Of a stretch of 64,000 bases of DNA, positions 8,128 through 18,508 are shown one piece after another; the first letter of the stretch is position 1, and each line of letters opens with the position of its first letter. The notes beneath the pieces are model-generated. The model did no database searches, was not told the origin of the DNA, and saw only the letters and a list, made by a program, of their open reading frames with translations. The DNA comes from Pseudomonas sp. KBW05 (GTDB taxonomy: Bacteria > Pseudomonadota > Gammaproteobacteria > Pseudomonadales > Pseudomonadaceae). A program made the position numbers and the translations under genes. The DNA lies in the NCBI RefSeq assembly GCF_003852405.1, contig NZ_QAJM01000018.1, forward strand, positions 124,001-188,000. Direction: 5' to 3'.

Positions 8128-10233
8128 TCAGCTCAGGCGAGGGGGCGTCCAGGCCGCGATCTCGTGCGCCATCAACGGTTGCGCCACCCACGGCCCCTGG
8201 ATAAACGGGCAACCATTGGCCTTGAGCCACTCGGCCTGGGCCTGCGTCGCCACGCCTTCGGCGACCACCAGCACATCAAAATGCCCGCACAGCTCGATGA
8301 TGCTGCGCGCCATCGCCGCATCCCGCGGCGAACCCGGCAGGCGCGAGACCAACTGCGGGTCGAGCTTGAGGGTGTCGAAATCCAGGTCACGCAGGTGGGC
8401 CAGGGAACAATGGCCCATGCCGAAATCATCCAGGGCGATCCGCACCCCCACCTGGCGCAGCAGCTTGAGTTGTTTGGCGGACTCTTCCAGGTTGCTGGTC
8501 AAGCTGTCTTCACCAATCTCCACCTCCAACTGGCGCCCCTGCAAACCATGTCGCTCCAGCACCTGCTGCAGCTGGGCCGCGAGGTTGGGCATATTGAACT
8601 GGTTGCTGCTCAGGCTGACACTCAGCACCAACTCAGGGTCGAAGGTCGATTGCCACGCCTGGCGCTGGGCCGCGACTTGCAGGTAGATCCAGGCGCTCAA
8701 CTGGCTGATCAGGCGTGCCTCTTCCAGCAGCGGCAAAAACAGCCCCGGCGGCACATCGCCGACGCTGGGGTGCTGCCAGCGCAACAACGCTTCGACGCCA
8801 CGCAAGCGCCCATCCTCCACCGATACCTGGGGCTGGTACACTAGGGTGAAGTCCTTGTTCTCGATGGCCGTACGCACACTGTCTTCGAGCATCAGCCGTG
8901 AGCGGGCGCGGCCGTTCATTTCCTGGTCGTAATAACGATACTGCTGACGCCCCGCGCGCTTGGCTTCGTACATGGCGATGTCCGCTGCACGCAGCAGGCC
9001 GCTCAAGTCCGCGCCGCAATCGGGGAAGGTGGCGATGCCGATACTCACCCCGAGCATCACATCCAGGCCTTCGATCTGTTGGCAGATCGACACGCGCTCG
9101 ATGAGTTTTTCCGCAATCTTCGCCGCTTGCTCGGGGAATTCCAGCTCCAGCAATGCGGTGAATTCATCCCCACCCATGCGCCCCAGAATGTCACCGGAAC
9201 GCAGGCACGCCTGCATTTGCTCCGACACCCAGCGCAGCACCCGATCCCCCGCATCGTGCCCCAACGAGTCGTTGACCCGTTTGAAACCATCGAGGTCCAG
9301 GTACAACAACACCAGCGCGTGGTCGTTACGCTCGCTGCGCAGCAACGTGCTTTCCACGGCCTGATGGAAACCGCGCCGGTTCAGCAAGCCGGTCAACGGG
9401 TCAGTGACCGCCTGGAACTCCAGTTGCTGGTGCAGGTGACGCACTTCGGACATGTCCAGCACCGTCACCACCATGGCCTTCTGCTCGCTGGGCAGTGGCG
9501 CGCTGGATAAAGCCACCGGCACCTGCTGGCCGCGACTGGTGCGCAAAATGGCGTCATGCTGGCGCCAGGTCTCACCGTTGCAATACGCCTCGTACATCGG
9601 GAAGCTCAACCAGGCGGGCACATGGGGTTTTTGCAGAAAACTCAAGAAACTCTCACCCTGCAACTCGGCCATCGTCGCATTCAGCAGCCGCGAGATCGCC
9701 GGGTTGGCGTACTGGATCACGCTGCCCTCACCCACCACCAGGATGCCTTCGGCGGCGTTGTCCAGCACCGACGCATTGAAGGCGCGGGCCGATTCCAGGT
9801 CGTGGCTCAAGCGCTGCAACGCCCGGCGATTACGCTGGTGCTCCAGCAGCGCCTGCACCTTGGGCTTGAGGATATGCGGATCGAAGGGTTTGAACAGGTA
9901 GTCGATCGCACCGCTGGCATAGCCTTCCAGCACCGCGGCGGGGGATTGGGCGTGAGCGGTGAGGAAGATGATCGGCGTCATGCGTGTGCGTTGGCTGCCG
10001 CGCATCAGCCGCGCCACTTCAAACCCGTCCATGCCGGGCATGCGTACGTCGAGCAAAACCAGGTCGACTTCATGGGCCAGCAGCAATTCCAACGCTTCCA
10101 GCCCGGAAGCGGCGGTCATTACCCGCCAGTCCTCACGCTGTAAAAGCGCACGCATGCTGATGAGGTTTTCCGGGTAGTCATCGACCACCAGAAGAACCGA
10201 ACTGCCATCGCCGTTATGTGGAGCGCAATCCAT
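8128..10233 (-). CDS. Response regulator with PAS, GGDEF and EAL domains
   Basis: A 701-residue cytosolic signalling protein. A receiver domain (about 14-130) has DD near its start, phospho-acceptor D in LLDVRMPG, and K in LFKPFD. A PAS domain (about 160-275) follows, then a GGDEF domain with intact MGGDEF and an EAL domain with VEALLRW. The cyclase motif looks active. The EAL part keeps DDFG and the final Q but has SLSS where NLSA carries a metal-binding Asn, and AEGVAT instead of AEGVET, so phosphodiesterase activity may be weak or lost. It probably adjusts cyclic di-GMP in response to an unlinked histidine kinase. Start ATG 10233 has AAGGAAGAG upstream; an upstream in-frame start at 10305 is less likely. 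Confidence 0.9.
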   Translation of the reverse strand: MDCAPHNGDGSSVLLVVDDYPENLISMRALLQREDWRVMTAASGLEALELLLAHEVDLVLLDVRMPGMDGFEVARLMRGSQRTRMTPIIFLTAHAQSPAAVLEGYASGAIDYLFKPFDPHILKPKVQALLEHQRNRRALQRLSHDLESARAFNASVLDNAAEGILVVGEGSVIQYANPAISRLLNATMAELQGESFLSFLQKPHVPAWLSFPMYEAYCNGETWRQHDAILRTSRGQQVPVALSSAPLPSEQKAMVVTVLDMSEVRHLHQQLEFQAVTDPLTGLLNRRGFHQAVESTLLRSERNDHALVLLYLDLDGFKRVNDSLGHDAGDRVLRWVSEQMQACLRSGDILGRMGGDEFTALLELEFPEQAAKIAEKLIERVSICQQIEGLDVMLGVSIGIATFPDCGADLSGLLRAADIAMYEAKRAGRQQYRYYDQEMNGRARSRLMLEDSVRTAIENKDFTLVYQPQVSVEDGRLRGVEALLRWQHPSVGDVPPGLFLPLLEEARLISQLSAWIYLQVAAQRQAWQSTFDPELVLSVSLSSNQFNMPNLAAQLQQVLERHGLQGRQLEVEIGEDSLTSNLEESAKQLKLLRQVGVRIALDDFGMGHCSLAHLRDLDFDTLKLDPQLVSRLPGSPRDAAMARSIIELCGHFDVLVVAEGVATQAQAEWLKANGCPFIQGPWVAQPLMAHEIAAWTPPRLS

Positions 10234-10543
10234 GCTACGTCTCTTCCTTAAGGAGCCATTCCGGTCATTTTTGAGAGAAAACCCGGACAAACCCTGAGGG
10301 CTCACTCTAGACCCGGTTCCTACAAAGCAGAAGTGACGCGGGTGCCATCATTGACTCAAAGCTCAGGAAGCCGACTAACGGTCAACCCCTACAGGCCACG
10401 AATCATGGGAAACATGGCTTTTTGGCATTCCTTTGGCGCCAATAAATCGTCAGAAAATGTTTAACAACCGCGGGACCACCGCCTATAAAGAACCCGTCTG
10501 GCCCACGGGCCAAAGCCTTCACCTTCTGTAAAAGGCCTACACC
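10234..10543. other. Divergent intergenic region
   Basis: This 310-base stretch separates the divergent response-regulator and alginate lyase genes and must hold promoters for both. A GGCCCACGGGCC palindrome lies at about 10501-10512, in the leader of the lyase gene. No protein gene, REP or clear operator was recognised. Confidence 0.4.
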
Positions 10544-11209
10544 ATGATCGATCTTTCCACCTGGAACCTCAGCATCCCAGTCGGCTCGCCCCCCGCGACC
10601 ATCGACACGCCGAAGTTGCTCAGCGGCTTCAACGACCAATACTTCCAGGCCGAAGGCAGCAACGTGCAATTCTGGACACCCGTCACCGGTACCCGCACGG
10701 AAAACGCCATTTACCCACGCAGCGAATTGCGTGAGACCTACGCCGACGGGCGATTGCGCAACTGGACCTACCCGGATGCGAACAACTTCCTGCGCGCCAC
10801 GTTGGAGGTCAATCAGGTGCCCTCCTCAGGCAAAGTCGTTATCGGGCAGATCCATGCCTATGACAGCCAGAAACCGCTGATCAAGCTGGAGTATCAATTC
10901 AAGGAGAAGACCCAGACCGGCAATATCGTCGCCAAGGTGAGGATGCGCCCGGATGATGGTGAAGGGCGGGTGATTACCGTGGCGTCCAATGTGCCGCTGG
11001 AGAAAAGCTTTACCTATGTCATTAATTTGAATAAAGCCGGGCTGCTCAGTGTGTATGCCGCTGATGGGCAGTGGAATGAGCGCATTGGTGCGGCGTGGGG
11101 GGCCAAGCCGTTGTATTTCAAGGCGGGGGTGTATGTGCAGGACAACAGTGGGGATAGTAAGGAAGGGGCGCGGGTGACGTTTGCGAAGTTGGATATTGAT
11201 CACGACTGA
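10544..11209 (+). CDS. Polysaccharide lyase family 7 (alginate lyase-like)
   Basis: A 221-residue beta-jelly-roll lyase. The three PL7 signatures are present: RSELRE near residue 65, QIHA near 104, and YFKAGVYVQ near 190, which together supply the catalytic Arg, Gln, His and Tyr. PL7 enzymes cleave alginate by beta-elimination. No signal peptide is visible: the protein begins MIDLSTWNLSIP, already inside the fold. It would therefore stay in the cytoplasm unless exported by a route with no N-terminal signal. It stands alone and is not next to alginate synthesis genes. Confidence 0.85.
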   Translation: MIDLSTWNLSIPVGSPPATIDTPKLLSGFNDQYFQAEGSNVQFWTPVTGTRTENAIYPRSELRETYADGRLRNWTYPDANNFLRATLEVNQVPSSGKVVIGQIHAYDSQKPLIKLEYQFKEKTQTGNIVAKVRMRPDDGEGRVITVASNVPLEKSFTYVINLNKAGLLSVYAADGQWNERIGAAWGAKPLYFKAGVYVQDNSGDSKEGARVTFAKLDIDHD

Positions 11210-11211
11210 AC

Positions 11212-11237
11212 ACTGACACTCTGTCAGCACTGGTTTT
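11212..11237 (+). terminator. Possible terminator after the PL7 lyase
   Basis: A short stem CTGACA/TGTCAG with a three-base loop is followed, after CACTGG, by seven T residues. The stem is short and the T tract is offset, so this is tentative. Confidence 0.4.
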
Positions 11238-11449
11238 TTTCACTCTTCAGCACGCTGAGGAATGGAAAAAACCATCGATATAGCGAACACCTATAAAAAC
11301 TGTAAAGTTTCACAGGTGGCGGGCACACCAACCCACTTTAGACTTAACACACGGCACCGCACTCAGATCACAACGTCGGACGCGACTGAATCGCTGAGGA
11401 CTGAGCCAAACATTGTCCTGCGGATAGCCACGTTACCCTGGAGTAGTTA

Positions 11450-11878
11450 ATGCCCAGCTTAGTTACTATTGCTCAAGCTCCTGTCTCTGGTTTTGCATCG
11501 GGCAACCAACCCAAGATACATAACGCGGTGCCACCTGGGAATTTTTACACCGGCCCTCAGACTTTGCCAGTAGTCCGTATCAATATCAGGTATCTCGTCA
11601 TCTATCACCTGCTCGACATAGACACACGAATCAATGACACGGTGACCTATTATTTGTACCCGGTTCCCTCTGCCGGTTTCCCGACGGTGACTGTTATCAC
11701 CACTCTGCTGACCGCCGCGCGCTTGCAGGAATTAATTTCCAATAAACGAGAGCATTACGAGGCGGAGGCGGCGTTCAAATTCAACTCACCTGGTACCTAC
11801 GACATTTATTTCGAACAGACAAATGCATCCGGAACTTACACTGTCATCTCGCAGAATCTACGTTTTACCGTTGTTTGA
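11450..11878 (+). CDS. Hypothetical protein (142 aa), beta-rich
   Basis: No family was recognised. The 142-residue product has no signal peptide or membrane helix and is rich in alternating hydrophobic stretches (VVRINIRYLVIYHLLDI, GTYDIYFEQT, YTVISQNLRFTVV) that suggest a small immunoglobulin-like beta sandwich. Base composition is lower in GC than the surrounding core genes, which hints at recent gain. The ATG at 11450 lies four codons after an in-frame context with GGAGTAG as ribosome binding site. A bidirectional terminator follows at 11891. Confidence 0.6.
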   Translation: MPSLVTIAQAPVSGFASGNQPKIHNAVPPGNFYTGPQTLPVVRINIRYLVIYHLLDIDTRINDTVTYYLYPVPSAGFPTVTVITTLLTAARLQELISNKREHYEAEAAFKFNSPGTYDIYFEQTNASGTYTVISQNLRFTVV

Positions 11879-11890
11879 ATCCGCCGGCAC

Positions 11891-11921
11891 AAAAAAGCCC
11901 GCATCGCTGCGGGCTTCTTTT
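11891..11921. terminator. Bidirectional terminator between hypothetical gene and fba
   Basis: A strong stem AGCCCGCA-TCGC-TGCGGGCT is flanked by A6 on the left and TTCTTTT on the right, between the convergent hypothetical gene and fba. It can act on either strand. Confidence 0.85.
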
Positions 11922-11935
11922 CAAACACTCAGGGC

Positions 11936-13000
11936 TTAGTTGACCTTAGCGTTCAACTCACCTTTCAAATACCGCTGGTACATCGCTTCCAGCGAGATAG
12001 GCTTGATCTTCGAAGCATTACCGGCAGTACCGAACGCTTCGTAGCGAGCGATACACACATCCCGCATCGCGGTCACAGTCGCACCAAAGAACTTACGCGG
12101 GTCGAACTCGCTCGGGTTGGTGGCCATCAGGCGACGCATCGCACCGGTGGACGCCAAACGCAGGTCGGTGTCGATGTTGACCTTGCGCACGCCGTGCTTG
12201 ATGCCTTCGACGATTTCTTCAACCGGTACGCCGTAGGTTTCTTTGATGTCGCCACCGTACTGGTTGATGATCGCCAGCCATTCTTGCGGTACCGAGGAAG
12301 AGCCGTGCATCACCAGGTGGGTGTTGGGGATGCGTTTGTGGATTTCCTTGATGCGGTCGATGGCCAGCACGTCACCGGTAGGTGGCTTGGTGAACTTGTA
12401 GGCGCCGTGGCTGGTACCGATGGCGATGGCCAGGGCGTCAACTTGGGTCTTTTTCACGAAGTCAGCAGCTTCTTCCGGGTCGGTCAGCATCTGGCTGTGA
12501 TCCAGCACGCCTTCGGCGCCGATGCCGTCTTCTTCGCCGGCCATACCGGTTTCCAGGGAACCCAGGCAGCCCAGCTCGCCTTCAACCGACACGCCGCAGG
12601 CGTGGGCCAGGGCAACGGTTTGTTGGGTAACGCGTACGTTGTACTCGTAGTCGGTTGGGGTCTTGCCGTCTTCGCCGAGGGAACCGTCCATCATCACCGA
12701 GCTGAAGCCCAGTTGGATGGAGCGCTGGCACACGTCAGGGCTGGTGCCGTGGTCCTGGTGCATGCACACCGGGATGTGTGGGAATTCTTCGATGGCCGCG
12801 AGGATCAAGTGACGCAGGAACGGCGCGCCGGCATATTTGCGGGCACCGGCCGAAGCCTGGACGATCACGGGGGAGTCGGTCTTGTCAGCGGCTTCCATGA
12901 TGGCGCGCATCTGCTCAAGGTTGTTGACGTTAAAGGCTGGGACGCCGTAGCCGAACTCGGCTGCGTGGTCCAGCATTTGACGCATGCTGATAAGTGCCAT
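11936..13000 (-). CDS. fba: Fructose-bisphosphate aldolase, class II
   Basis: A 354-residue zinc-dependent aldolase of the Calvin-cycle subtype. It interconverts fructose 1,6-bisphosphate with glyceraldehyde 3-phosphate and dihydroxyacetone phosphate in the cytosol. Zinc ligands are seen in CMHQDHG (His), and in the VMHGSSS and TSHGAYKF loops; the GSSSVPQ segment binds phosphate. In Pseudomonas, which lacks phosphofructokinase, it serves gluconeogenesis and hexose recycling. It belongs to the tkt-epd-pgk-fba neighbourhood on the minus strand but is separated from pgk by two small lipoprotein genes and a REP pair, so it may have its own promoter. Confidence 0.97.
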   Translation of the reverse strand: MALISMRQMLDHAAEFGYGVPAFNVNNLEQMRAIMEAADKTDSPVIVQASAGARKYAGAPFLRHLILAAIEEFPHIPVCMHQDHGTSPDVCQRSIQLGFSSVMMDGSLGEDGKTPTDYEYNVRVTQQTVALAHACGVSVEGELGCLGSLETGMAGEEDGIGAEGVLDHSQMLTDPEEAADFVKKTQVDALAIAIGTSHGAYKFTKPPTGDVLAIDRIKEIHKRIPNTHLVMHGSSSVPQEWLAIINQYGGDIKETYGVPVEEIVEGIKHGVRKVNIDTDLRLASTGAMRRLMATNPSEFDPRKFFGATVTAMRDVCIARYEAFGTAGNASKIKPISLEAMYQRYLKGELNAKVN

Positions 13001-13158
13001 TGTGTTGTCTCTCCCGGTCGAGGGTCGTTAATCGTGCAAGCCTGCCGTAGCGGCGGCTGCTATTCAAGTTATTGCAGGCCAGGCTGTAAAACCTGGTTTG
13101 CTGAATCGTTATTGCAGTGTCCGGCTCGCAACTGATGCCACTTTGGAGCCGGATTTTC

Positions 13159-13248
13159 TGTGGGAGCGGGCTTGCTCGCGAAAGCGGTGTGACAGTTACC
13201 GAATTCGTCAGCTGACCCACCGCTTTCGCGAGCAAGCCCGCTCCCACA
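13159..13248. repeat. REPIN
   Basis: An inverted pair of the GGGAGCGGGCTTGCTCGC core with arms closing on GAAAGCGGTG/CACCGCTTTC. It lies upstream of fba and downstream of the MliC-like gene, in the transcribed intergenic gap. Confidence 0.9.
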
Positions 13249-13279
13249 TTTGGATCTCATTTGTCTTGAGATCGAGTTC

Positions 13280-13615
13280 TTATTGGGCCTTGCAGCCACG
13301 GCCGATCAAATCATCGGTGGCAACCCAGTAAACCAGGCCTTCCTCACCTTTTGTGTGAAACGCCAATTGGTCGTTGGCGTACAGCACACCCGAGGCGGCC
13401 ACGTCTTGTTTCAGGTGGTAGACCTGATCGGAACCGCCGAGGCGTACATCCACCTCGGATTTAGCCGCATTGGCAAAGCGCCAGTTGACCTCGGCCTTGC
13501 TGTCGCAAGTCCAGGTGGTCCACTTGTCGGCAGTTTCTGCCTTGCTGTTGAACATGTTCATGCTGCTGCAGCCGGCCAACAGGGCCAGGGCTGCCAGGGC
13601 GAAAACGCCTTTCAT
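13280..13615 (-). CDS. MliC-family lipoprotein (lysozyme inhibitor type)
   Basis: A 111-residue lipoprotein. The signal peptide MKGVFALAALALLAGC ends in the lipobox LLAGC, so the Cys is lipidated. The mature domain (WTCDSKAEVNWRFAN through YHLKQDVAASG to GLVYWVATDDLIGRGC) follows the MliC/YdgA beta-barrel pattern with two conserved Cys that may form a disulfide. MliC proteins protect peptidoglycan by inhibiting C-type lysozyme. Start ATG 13615 is chosen because CGAGGA precedes it and the signal peptide then begins correctly. Confidence 0.75.
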   Translation of the reverse strand: MKGVFALAALALLAGCSSMNMFNSKAETADKWTTWTCDSKAEVNWRFANAAKSEVDVRLGGSDQVYHLKQDVAASGVLYANDQLAFHTKGEEGLVYWVATDDLIGRGCKAQ

Positions 13616-13662
13616 TGCCAATCCTCGTGAGGCGACCGTTGGCCGCCAGTTGATCAGACCCG

Positions 13663-13890
13663 TCAAGGACAACCCTGTTCCTGACCGTTGGGCGCGGCGT
13701 CGTATTTCTCTAGCCGCTCATTGCCGATGCGCTTGTTGATCACCGGCATGGTCTCGGCTTGCCAGTCAGCCTGGTAGCAGCTTTTTTTCGCCTGCACCCC
13801 AGGCGTTCCGGCCTCGGGCGCCGCATTTGGCGTGCTGCCGCAGCCGGCCAACAGGCCCGCTGCAATCACCAGTGCCAACGACTTGATCAT
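13663..13890 (-). CDS. Small lipoprotein, function unknown
   Basis: A 75-residue protein starting MIKSLALVIAAGLLAGC with a clear lipobox. The mature part is short, with two further Cys (KSCYQADW and the C-terminal QGCP). No family was recognised. It lies between pgk and the MliC-like gene on the same strand, 29 bases after pgk ends, and probably shares their transcript. Start 13890 is preferred over an upstream in-frame ATG because GGAGCCTTCCC precedes it. Confidence 0.7.
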   Translation of the reverse strand: MIKSLALVIAAGLLAGCGSTPNAAPEAGTPGVQAKKSCYQADWQAETMPVINKRIGNERLEKYDAAPNGQEQGCP

Positions 13891-13919
13891 GGGAAGGCTC
13901 CTTTTCCGCATCACCCGCT

Positions 13920-15083
13920 TTAGCCTTTGGCTCGGGTTTCCAGCACTTCAACGGCCGGCAACACTTTGCCCTCGACGAACTCGAGGAACGCGCCGCCACC
14001 GGTAGAAATGTAGGAGATCTGATCAGCAACGCCATATTTATCGATGGCCGCCAGGGTGTCGCCACCACCGGCAATCGAGAACGCCGAGCTTTCAGCAATG
14101 GCTTTGGCCAGCACTTTGGTGCCGTTGCCGAACTGGTCGAACTCGAACACGCCGACCGGACCGTTCCACAGGATGGTCTGGGAAGCCTTCAGCAGTTCAG
14201 CGAAGTTGGCTGCGGTTTGCGGGCCGATGTCCAGGATCATGTCGTCATCGGCCACGTCAGCGATCAGCTTGACGGTGGCGGCGGCGCTCTCGGCGAATTC
14301 CTTGGCAACCACCACGTCCACCGGCAATGGCACGCTGACTTTAGCGGCAATGGCGCGGGCGGTATCCAGCAGGTCCGGTTCGTACAGGGACTTGCCCACC
14401 GGGTGACCGGCTGCGGCCAGGAAAGTGTTGGCGATGCCGCCGCCAACGATCAGTTGGTTGCAGATCTGGCTCAGGCTGTTGAGTACGTCCAGCTTGGTGG
14501 AGACTTTGGAACCGGCAACGATGGCCGCCATCGGTTGCGCCGGAGCGCCCAGGGCCTTGCCCAGTGCATCCAGTTCAGCCGCCAGCAACGGGCCAGCAGC
14601 GGCAACCTTGGCAAACTTGGCTACGCCGTGGGTCGAACCCTCGGCACGGTGCGCGGTGCCGAAGGCGTCCATCACGAACACATCGCACAGCGCCGCGTAT
14701 TGCTGGGCCAGTTCGTCGCTGTTCTTTTTCTCGCCTTTGTTGAAGCGCACGTTTTCGAACAGCACGATATCGCCGGCTTTGACGTCAACGCCACCCAGGT
14801 AGTCAGCCACCAGCGGCACGTCGCGGCCCAGGGCTTTGCTGAGGTAATCGGCTACAGGCTTGAGGCTGTTTTCGGCGGAGAACTCACCTTCGGTCGGGCG
14901 ACCCAAGTGGGAGCAGACCATCACGGCCGCACCTTTTTCCAGGGCCAGCTTGATGGTCGGCAGCGAGGCCAGGATTCGCGCATCGCTGGTGACAACACCG
15001 TCCTTGACTGGGACGTTGAGGTCTTCGCGGATCAGTACGCGCTTACCTTGCAGATCGAGGTCGGTCATCTTCAACACGGTCAT
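13920..15083 (-). CDS. pgk: Phosphoglycerate kinase
   Basis: A 387-residue cytosolic kinase that transfers phosphate between 1,3-bisphosphoglycerate and ADP. The N-terminal half shows [12 protein letters not shown] and the substrate-binding HLGRP; the C-terminal half shows the nucleotide-binding GGG(I/A)N and the GGGDT and STGGGAFLE motifs. Length and motif order are standard. It starts 18 bases downstream of the epd stop codon, consistent with one operon tkt-epd-pgk. Confidence 0.98.
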   Translation of the reverse strand: MTVLKMTDLDLQGKRVLIREDLNVPVKDGVVTSDARILASLPTIKLALEKGAAVMVCSHLGRPTEGEFSAENSLKPVADYLSKALGRDVPLVADYLGGVDVKAGDIVLFENVRFNKGEKKNSDELAQQYAALCDVFVMDAFGTAHRAEGSTHGVAKFAKVAAAGPLLAAELDALGKALGAPAQPMAAIVAGSKVSTKLDVLNSLSQICNQLIVGGGIANTFLAAAGHPVGKSLYEPDLLDTARAIAAKVSVPLPVDVVVAKEFAESAAATVKLIADVADDDMILDIGPQTAANFAELLKASQTILWNGPVGVFEFDQFGNGTKVLAKAIAESSAFSIAGGGDTLAAIDKYGVADQISYISTGGGAFLEFVEGKVLPAVEVLETRAKG

Positions 15084-15100
15084 GGGTCGCAGTTCCTGAA

Positions 15101-16156
15101 TTACTGTTGAGGTTGTTTAGAAGCGATGTGCAGATAATGTTCCGCAACATCCAGCATGCGGTTGGCAAAACCCCATTCGTTGTCGAACCAGGCCAGGATG
15201 TTCACCAGCCGGGGGCCGGAAACGCGGGTCTGGCTGGCATCGACAATCGCCGAATGCGGGTCATGGTTGAAATCACAACTGGCGTGGGGCAACTCGGTGT
15301 AGGCCAAAAGGCCTTTGAGCGGGCCGCTGGTGGCGGCGTCGCGCAGGATCCGGTTGACCTCCACGGCATCGGTGTCGCTCACGGTCTGCATGGTGATGTC
15401 CAGGCAAGACACGTTCACCGTCGGCACCCGTACGGCTTTGGCCTGGATTCGCCCGGCAAGTTCCGGCAGCAGTCGCTCGATACCACGCGCCAGGCCGGTA
15501 GACACCGGAATCACCGACTGGAACGCCGAGCGGGTGCGGCGCAGGTCTTCGTGGTGGTAGGCGTCGATCACCGGCTGGTCGTTCATCGCCGAGTGAATGG
15601 TGGTGATCGACACGTAATCCAGGCCGATCGCCTGGTCCAGCAGGCGCAACAGCGGCACGCTGCAGTTGGTGGTACAGGACGCGTTGGACACCAGCAGTTC
15701 TTCGCCGGTCAGGCAATCCTGGTTGATGCCGTAGACGATGGTGGCGTCGACATCCGCCTCGCTGGCCATCGGCTGGGAAAACAGCACACGTGGCGCGCCG
15801 GCGTCGAGGAAACGCTGGCCATCGGCACGGGTGTGATAGACACCGGAACATTCCAGCACCAGGTCGACGCCCAGTGCTTTCCAGTCGATGCCCTCGGGGG
15901 TGGCACTGCGCAGGACCTGCACGCAGTTGCCATTAATATGCAGACAATCGCCCTCGACCCGCACTTCGCCGGGGAACCGGCCGTGGGTGGAGTCAAAGCG
16001 TGTCAGGTATTCGATGCTGGCCATGTCGGCCAAATCATTGATCGCAACAATTTCAAACCCGGCAGCCGCCCCTCGCTCGAACAGAGCACGCAAGACGCAA
16101 CGACCAATGCGGCCGTAGCCGTTGAGTGCAACTTTGTAGGGACGCGGTTGAGGCAT
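15101..16156 (-). CDS. epd: D-erythrose-4-phosphate dehydrogenase
   Basis: A 351-residue GAPDH-fold protein with the NAD-binding NGYGRIGR, the catalytic Cys in SNASCTTNC, and the downstream catalytic His in a HSAMNDQPV loop. Epd makes 4-phosphoerythronate for pyridoxal phosphate synthesis, and the position between tkt and pgk is the classical epd context; a GAPDH role cannot be fully excluded. The true start is the ATG at 16156 ([15 protein letters not shown]); the frame stays open further upstream only because it runs through a REP sequence. Confidence 0.9.
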   Translation of the reverse strand: MPQPRPYKVALNGYGRIGRCVLRALFERGAAAGFEIVAINDLADMASIEYLTRFDSTHGRFPGEVRVEGDCLHINGNCVQVLRSATPEGIDWKALGVDLVLECSGVYHTRADGQRFLDAGAPRVLFSQPMASEADVDATIVYGINQDCLTGEELLVSNASCTTNCSVPLLRLLDQAIGLDYVSITTIHSAMNDQPVIDAYHHEDLRRTRSAFQSVIPVSTGLARGIERLLPELAGRIQAKAVRVPTVNVSCLDITMQTVSDTDAVEVNRILRDAATSGPLKGLLAYTELPHASCDFNHDPHSAIVDASQTRVSGPRLVNILAWFDNEWGFANRMLDVAEHYLHIASKQPQQ

Positions 16157-16200
16157 GGGGTTCTCGATTACCTTGGGTAAAGGGGTGGCTGTCAGACCGC

Positions 16201-16285
16201 TTTCGCGAGCAAGCCCGCTCCCACATTTTGACCGCATTCTCATGCTGGAACTCGGTCAAGTGTGGGAGCGGGCTTGCTCGCGAAG
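16201..16285. repeat. REPIN
   Basis: An inverted pair of the GGGAGCGGGCTTGCTCGC core between epd and tkt. The outer arms are TTTCGCGAGC and GCTCGCGAA. It lies inside the likely tkt-epd transcript, where such hairpins can stabilise the upstream mRNA. Confidence 0.9.
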
Positions 16286-16315
16286 GCGTCAGTACAGCCA
16301 CCCCAATTTACAGCC

Positions 16316-18313
16316 TTAGTCTTCCAGCAGCTCTTCAGCCTGACCCAGGATGTTGTCCAGGGTGAAACCGAACTCTTCGAACAACGCTGGCGCCGGCGCC
16401 GACTCACCGTAGGTGGTCATGCCGATCACGCGGCCTTCCAGGCCCACGTACTTGTACCAGTAGTCGGCGTGAGCCGCTTCGATGGCGATACGCGCGCTGA
16501 CCTGCAACGGCAGAACCGATTGCTTGTAGCCTGCGTCCTGGGCATCGAACACGCTGGTGCACGGGATCGACACCACGCGCACCTTGCGGCCTTGCTCGGT
16601 CAGCTTGTCGTACGCCTGAACGGTCAGGCCCACTTCGGAACCGGTGGAGATCAGGATCAGCTCCGGCTCGCCAGCACAGTCCTTCAGCACATAACCGCCA
16701 CGGGCAATGTCGGCGATCTGCGCGTCGGTACGCACCTGGTGTTGCAGGTTCTGGCGGGAGAAGATCAGCGCCGAAGGGCCGTCCTTACGCTCGATGGCGT
16801 GCTTCCAGGCCACGGCGGACTCCACCGCGTCGGCTGGGCGCCAGGTGTCCAGGTTCGGCGTGGTACGCAGGCTGGTCAGTTGCTCGACCGGCTGGTGCGT
16901 CGGGCCGTCTTCGCCCAGACCGATGGAGTCGTGGGTGTAGACGTGGATCACGCGCTTCTTCATCAGCGCAGCCATACGCACGGCGTTGCGCGCGTATTCC
17001 ATGAACATCAGGAAGGTCGCGCCGTAAGGCACCAGGCCGCCGTGCAGGGACACGCCGTTCATGATGGCGCTCATGCCGAACTCACGTACGCCGTAGTACA
17101 TGTAGTTGCCGCTGGCGTCTTCAGCCGATACGCCTTTGCAACCTTTCCACAGGGTCAGGTTGGAACCGGCCAGGTCAGCCGAACCGCCAAGAATCTCCGG
17201 CAGCAGCGGGCCAAAGGCGTTCAGGGTGTTCTGGCTGGCTTTACGGCTGGCGATGGTCTCGCCCTTGGCCGCGACTTCGGCGATGTAGGCCGAGGCTTTT
17301 TCCGAGAAGTCGGCAGGCAGGTCACCGGCGAGGCGGCGGACCAGCTCGTTGGCAAGTTCCGGGAATTCAGCGGAGTAGGCAGCAAAGCGCTGGTCCCACT
17401 CGGCTTCGGTGGCCAGGCCTTTTTCTTTCGCATCCCACTCGGCGTAGATATCGGCCGGGATTTCGAACGGGCCGTGGTTCCACTTCAGAGCAGCACGGGT
17501 CAGGGCGATTTCCGCGTCACCCAATGGGGCGCCGTGGCAGTCTTCTTTACCTTGCTTGTTCGGCGAACCGAAACCGATGGTGGTCTTGCAGCAGATCAGG
17601 GTCGGCTGCGCGCTCTTGCGCGCGGTGTCGATGGCGGTCTTGATCTCTTCCGGGTCGTGACCGTCGACGTTGCGGATCACTTGCCAGTTGTAGGCTTCGA
17701 AGCGCTTCGGGGTGTCATCGGTGAACCAGCCTTCGACTTCGCCGTCGATGGAGATGCCGTTGTCATCGTAGAAGGCAATCAGCTTGCCCAGGCCCAGGGT
17801 ACCGGCCAGGGAAGCGACTTCGTGGGAAATGCCTTCCATCATGCAGCCATCACCCAGGAACACATAGGTGTGGTGATCGACGATGTCGTGGCCAGGGCGA
17901 TTGAACTGCGCGCCCAGGACTTTTTCCGCCAGCGCGAAACCAACGGCGTTGGCCAGGCCTTGGCCCAGAGGACCGGTGGTGGTCTCGACGCCAGGGGTGT
18001 AGCCGAATTCCGGGTGACCCGGGGTGCGGCTGTGCAACTGGCGGAAGCTTTTCAGATCGTCGATGGTGACGTCGTAGCCGGTCAGGTGCAGCAGCGAATA
18101 GATCAACATCGAGCCATGGCCGTTGGACAGCACAAAGCGGTCACGGTCGGCGAACGATGGGTTGGTCGGGTTGTGCTTCAGGTAGTCACGCCAAAGTACC
18201 TCGGCGATATCCGCCATGCCCATCGGGGCACCGGGATGGCCGCTGTTGGCTTTTTGCACGGCATCCATGCTGAGGGCACGAATGGCGTTGGCACGCTCAC
18301 GACGGCTGGGCAT
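16316..18313 (-). CDS. tkt: Transketolase
   Basis: A 665-residue thiamine-diphosphate enzyme that moves two-carbon units between pentose-phosphate and glycolytic sugars. The ThDP motif [12 protein letters not shown] and the central pyrimidine-domain glutamate region ([11 protein letters not shown]) are present. The N-terminus [17 protein letters not shown] is typical. Start ATG 18313 has AGGAGATCAGCG upstream; an in-frame extension to 18364 is unlikely. It is the first gene of a minus-strand group tkt-epd-pgk and diverges from the regulator upstream of metK. Confidence 0.98.
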   Translation of the reverse strand: MPSRRERANAIRALSMDAVQKANSGHPGAPMGMADIAEVLWRDYLKHNPTNPSFADRDRFVLSNGHGSMLIYSLLHLTGYDVTIDDLKSFRQLHSRTPGHPEFGYTPGVETTTGPLGQGLANAVGFALAEKVLGAQFNRPGHDIVDHHTYVFLGDGCMMEGISHEVASLAGTLGLGKLIAFYDDNGISIDGEVEGWFTDDTPKRFEAYNWQVIRNVDGHDPEEIKTAIDTARKSAQPTLICCKTTIGFGSPNKQGKEDCHGAPLGDAEIALTRAALKWNHGPFEIPADIYAEWDAKEKGLATEAEWDQRFAAYSAEFPELANELVRRLAGDLPADFSEKASAYIAEVAAKGETIASRKASQNTLNAFGPLLPEILGGSADLAGSNLTLWKGCKGVSAEDASGNYMYYGVREFGMSAIMNGVSLHGGLVPYGATFLMFMEYARNAVRMAALMKKRVIHVYTHDSIGLGEDGPTHQPVEQLTSLRTTPNLDTWRPADAVESAVAWKHAIERKDGPSALIFSRQNLQHQVRTDAQIADIARGGYVLKDCAGEPELILISTGSEVGLTVQAYDKLTEQGRKVRVVSIPCTSVFDAQDAGYKQSVLPLQVSARIAIEAAHADYWYKYVGLEGRVIGMTTYGESAPAPALFEEFGFTLDNILGQAEELLED

Positions 18314-18508
18314 CGCTGATCTCCTGGGGGTTTGCATAAAAGAAACGGAAAAAAGGACCGGCATTTTCCCTCAGCCACCGCCTGCGGGCAATGACAGATA
18401 GTCACTTGAGCGGTTTTTCCTGTGCTTGGGGCGCCATTCCCTTGCAGAAACCGGTCACCCGTTCGTCTAAAGGTTATCGCGGTCGCTTATAACCGCCACT
18501 TATCGATC

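Noticed and set aside
11262-11450. 62-codon frame ahead of the 142-aa hypothetical gene
   Set aside because: No good start site or family likeness; it overlaps the promoter and leader of the following gene.
16157-16243. N-terminal extension of epd
   Set aside because: The added residues are the translation of the REP core, and the natural start [15 protein letters not shown] lies at 16156.
16262-18319. Plus-strand open frame of 685 codons opposite tkt
   Set aside because: It mirrors transketolase codon for codon and shows no protein family motif.
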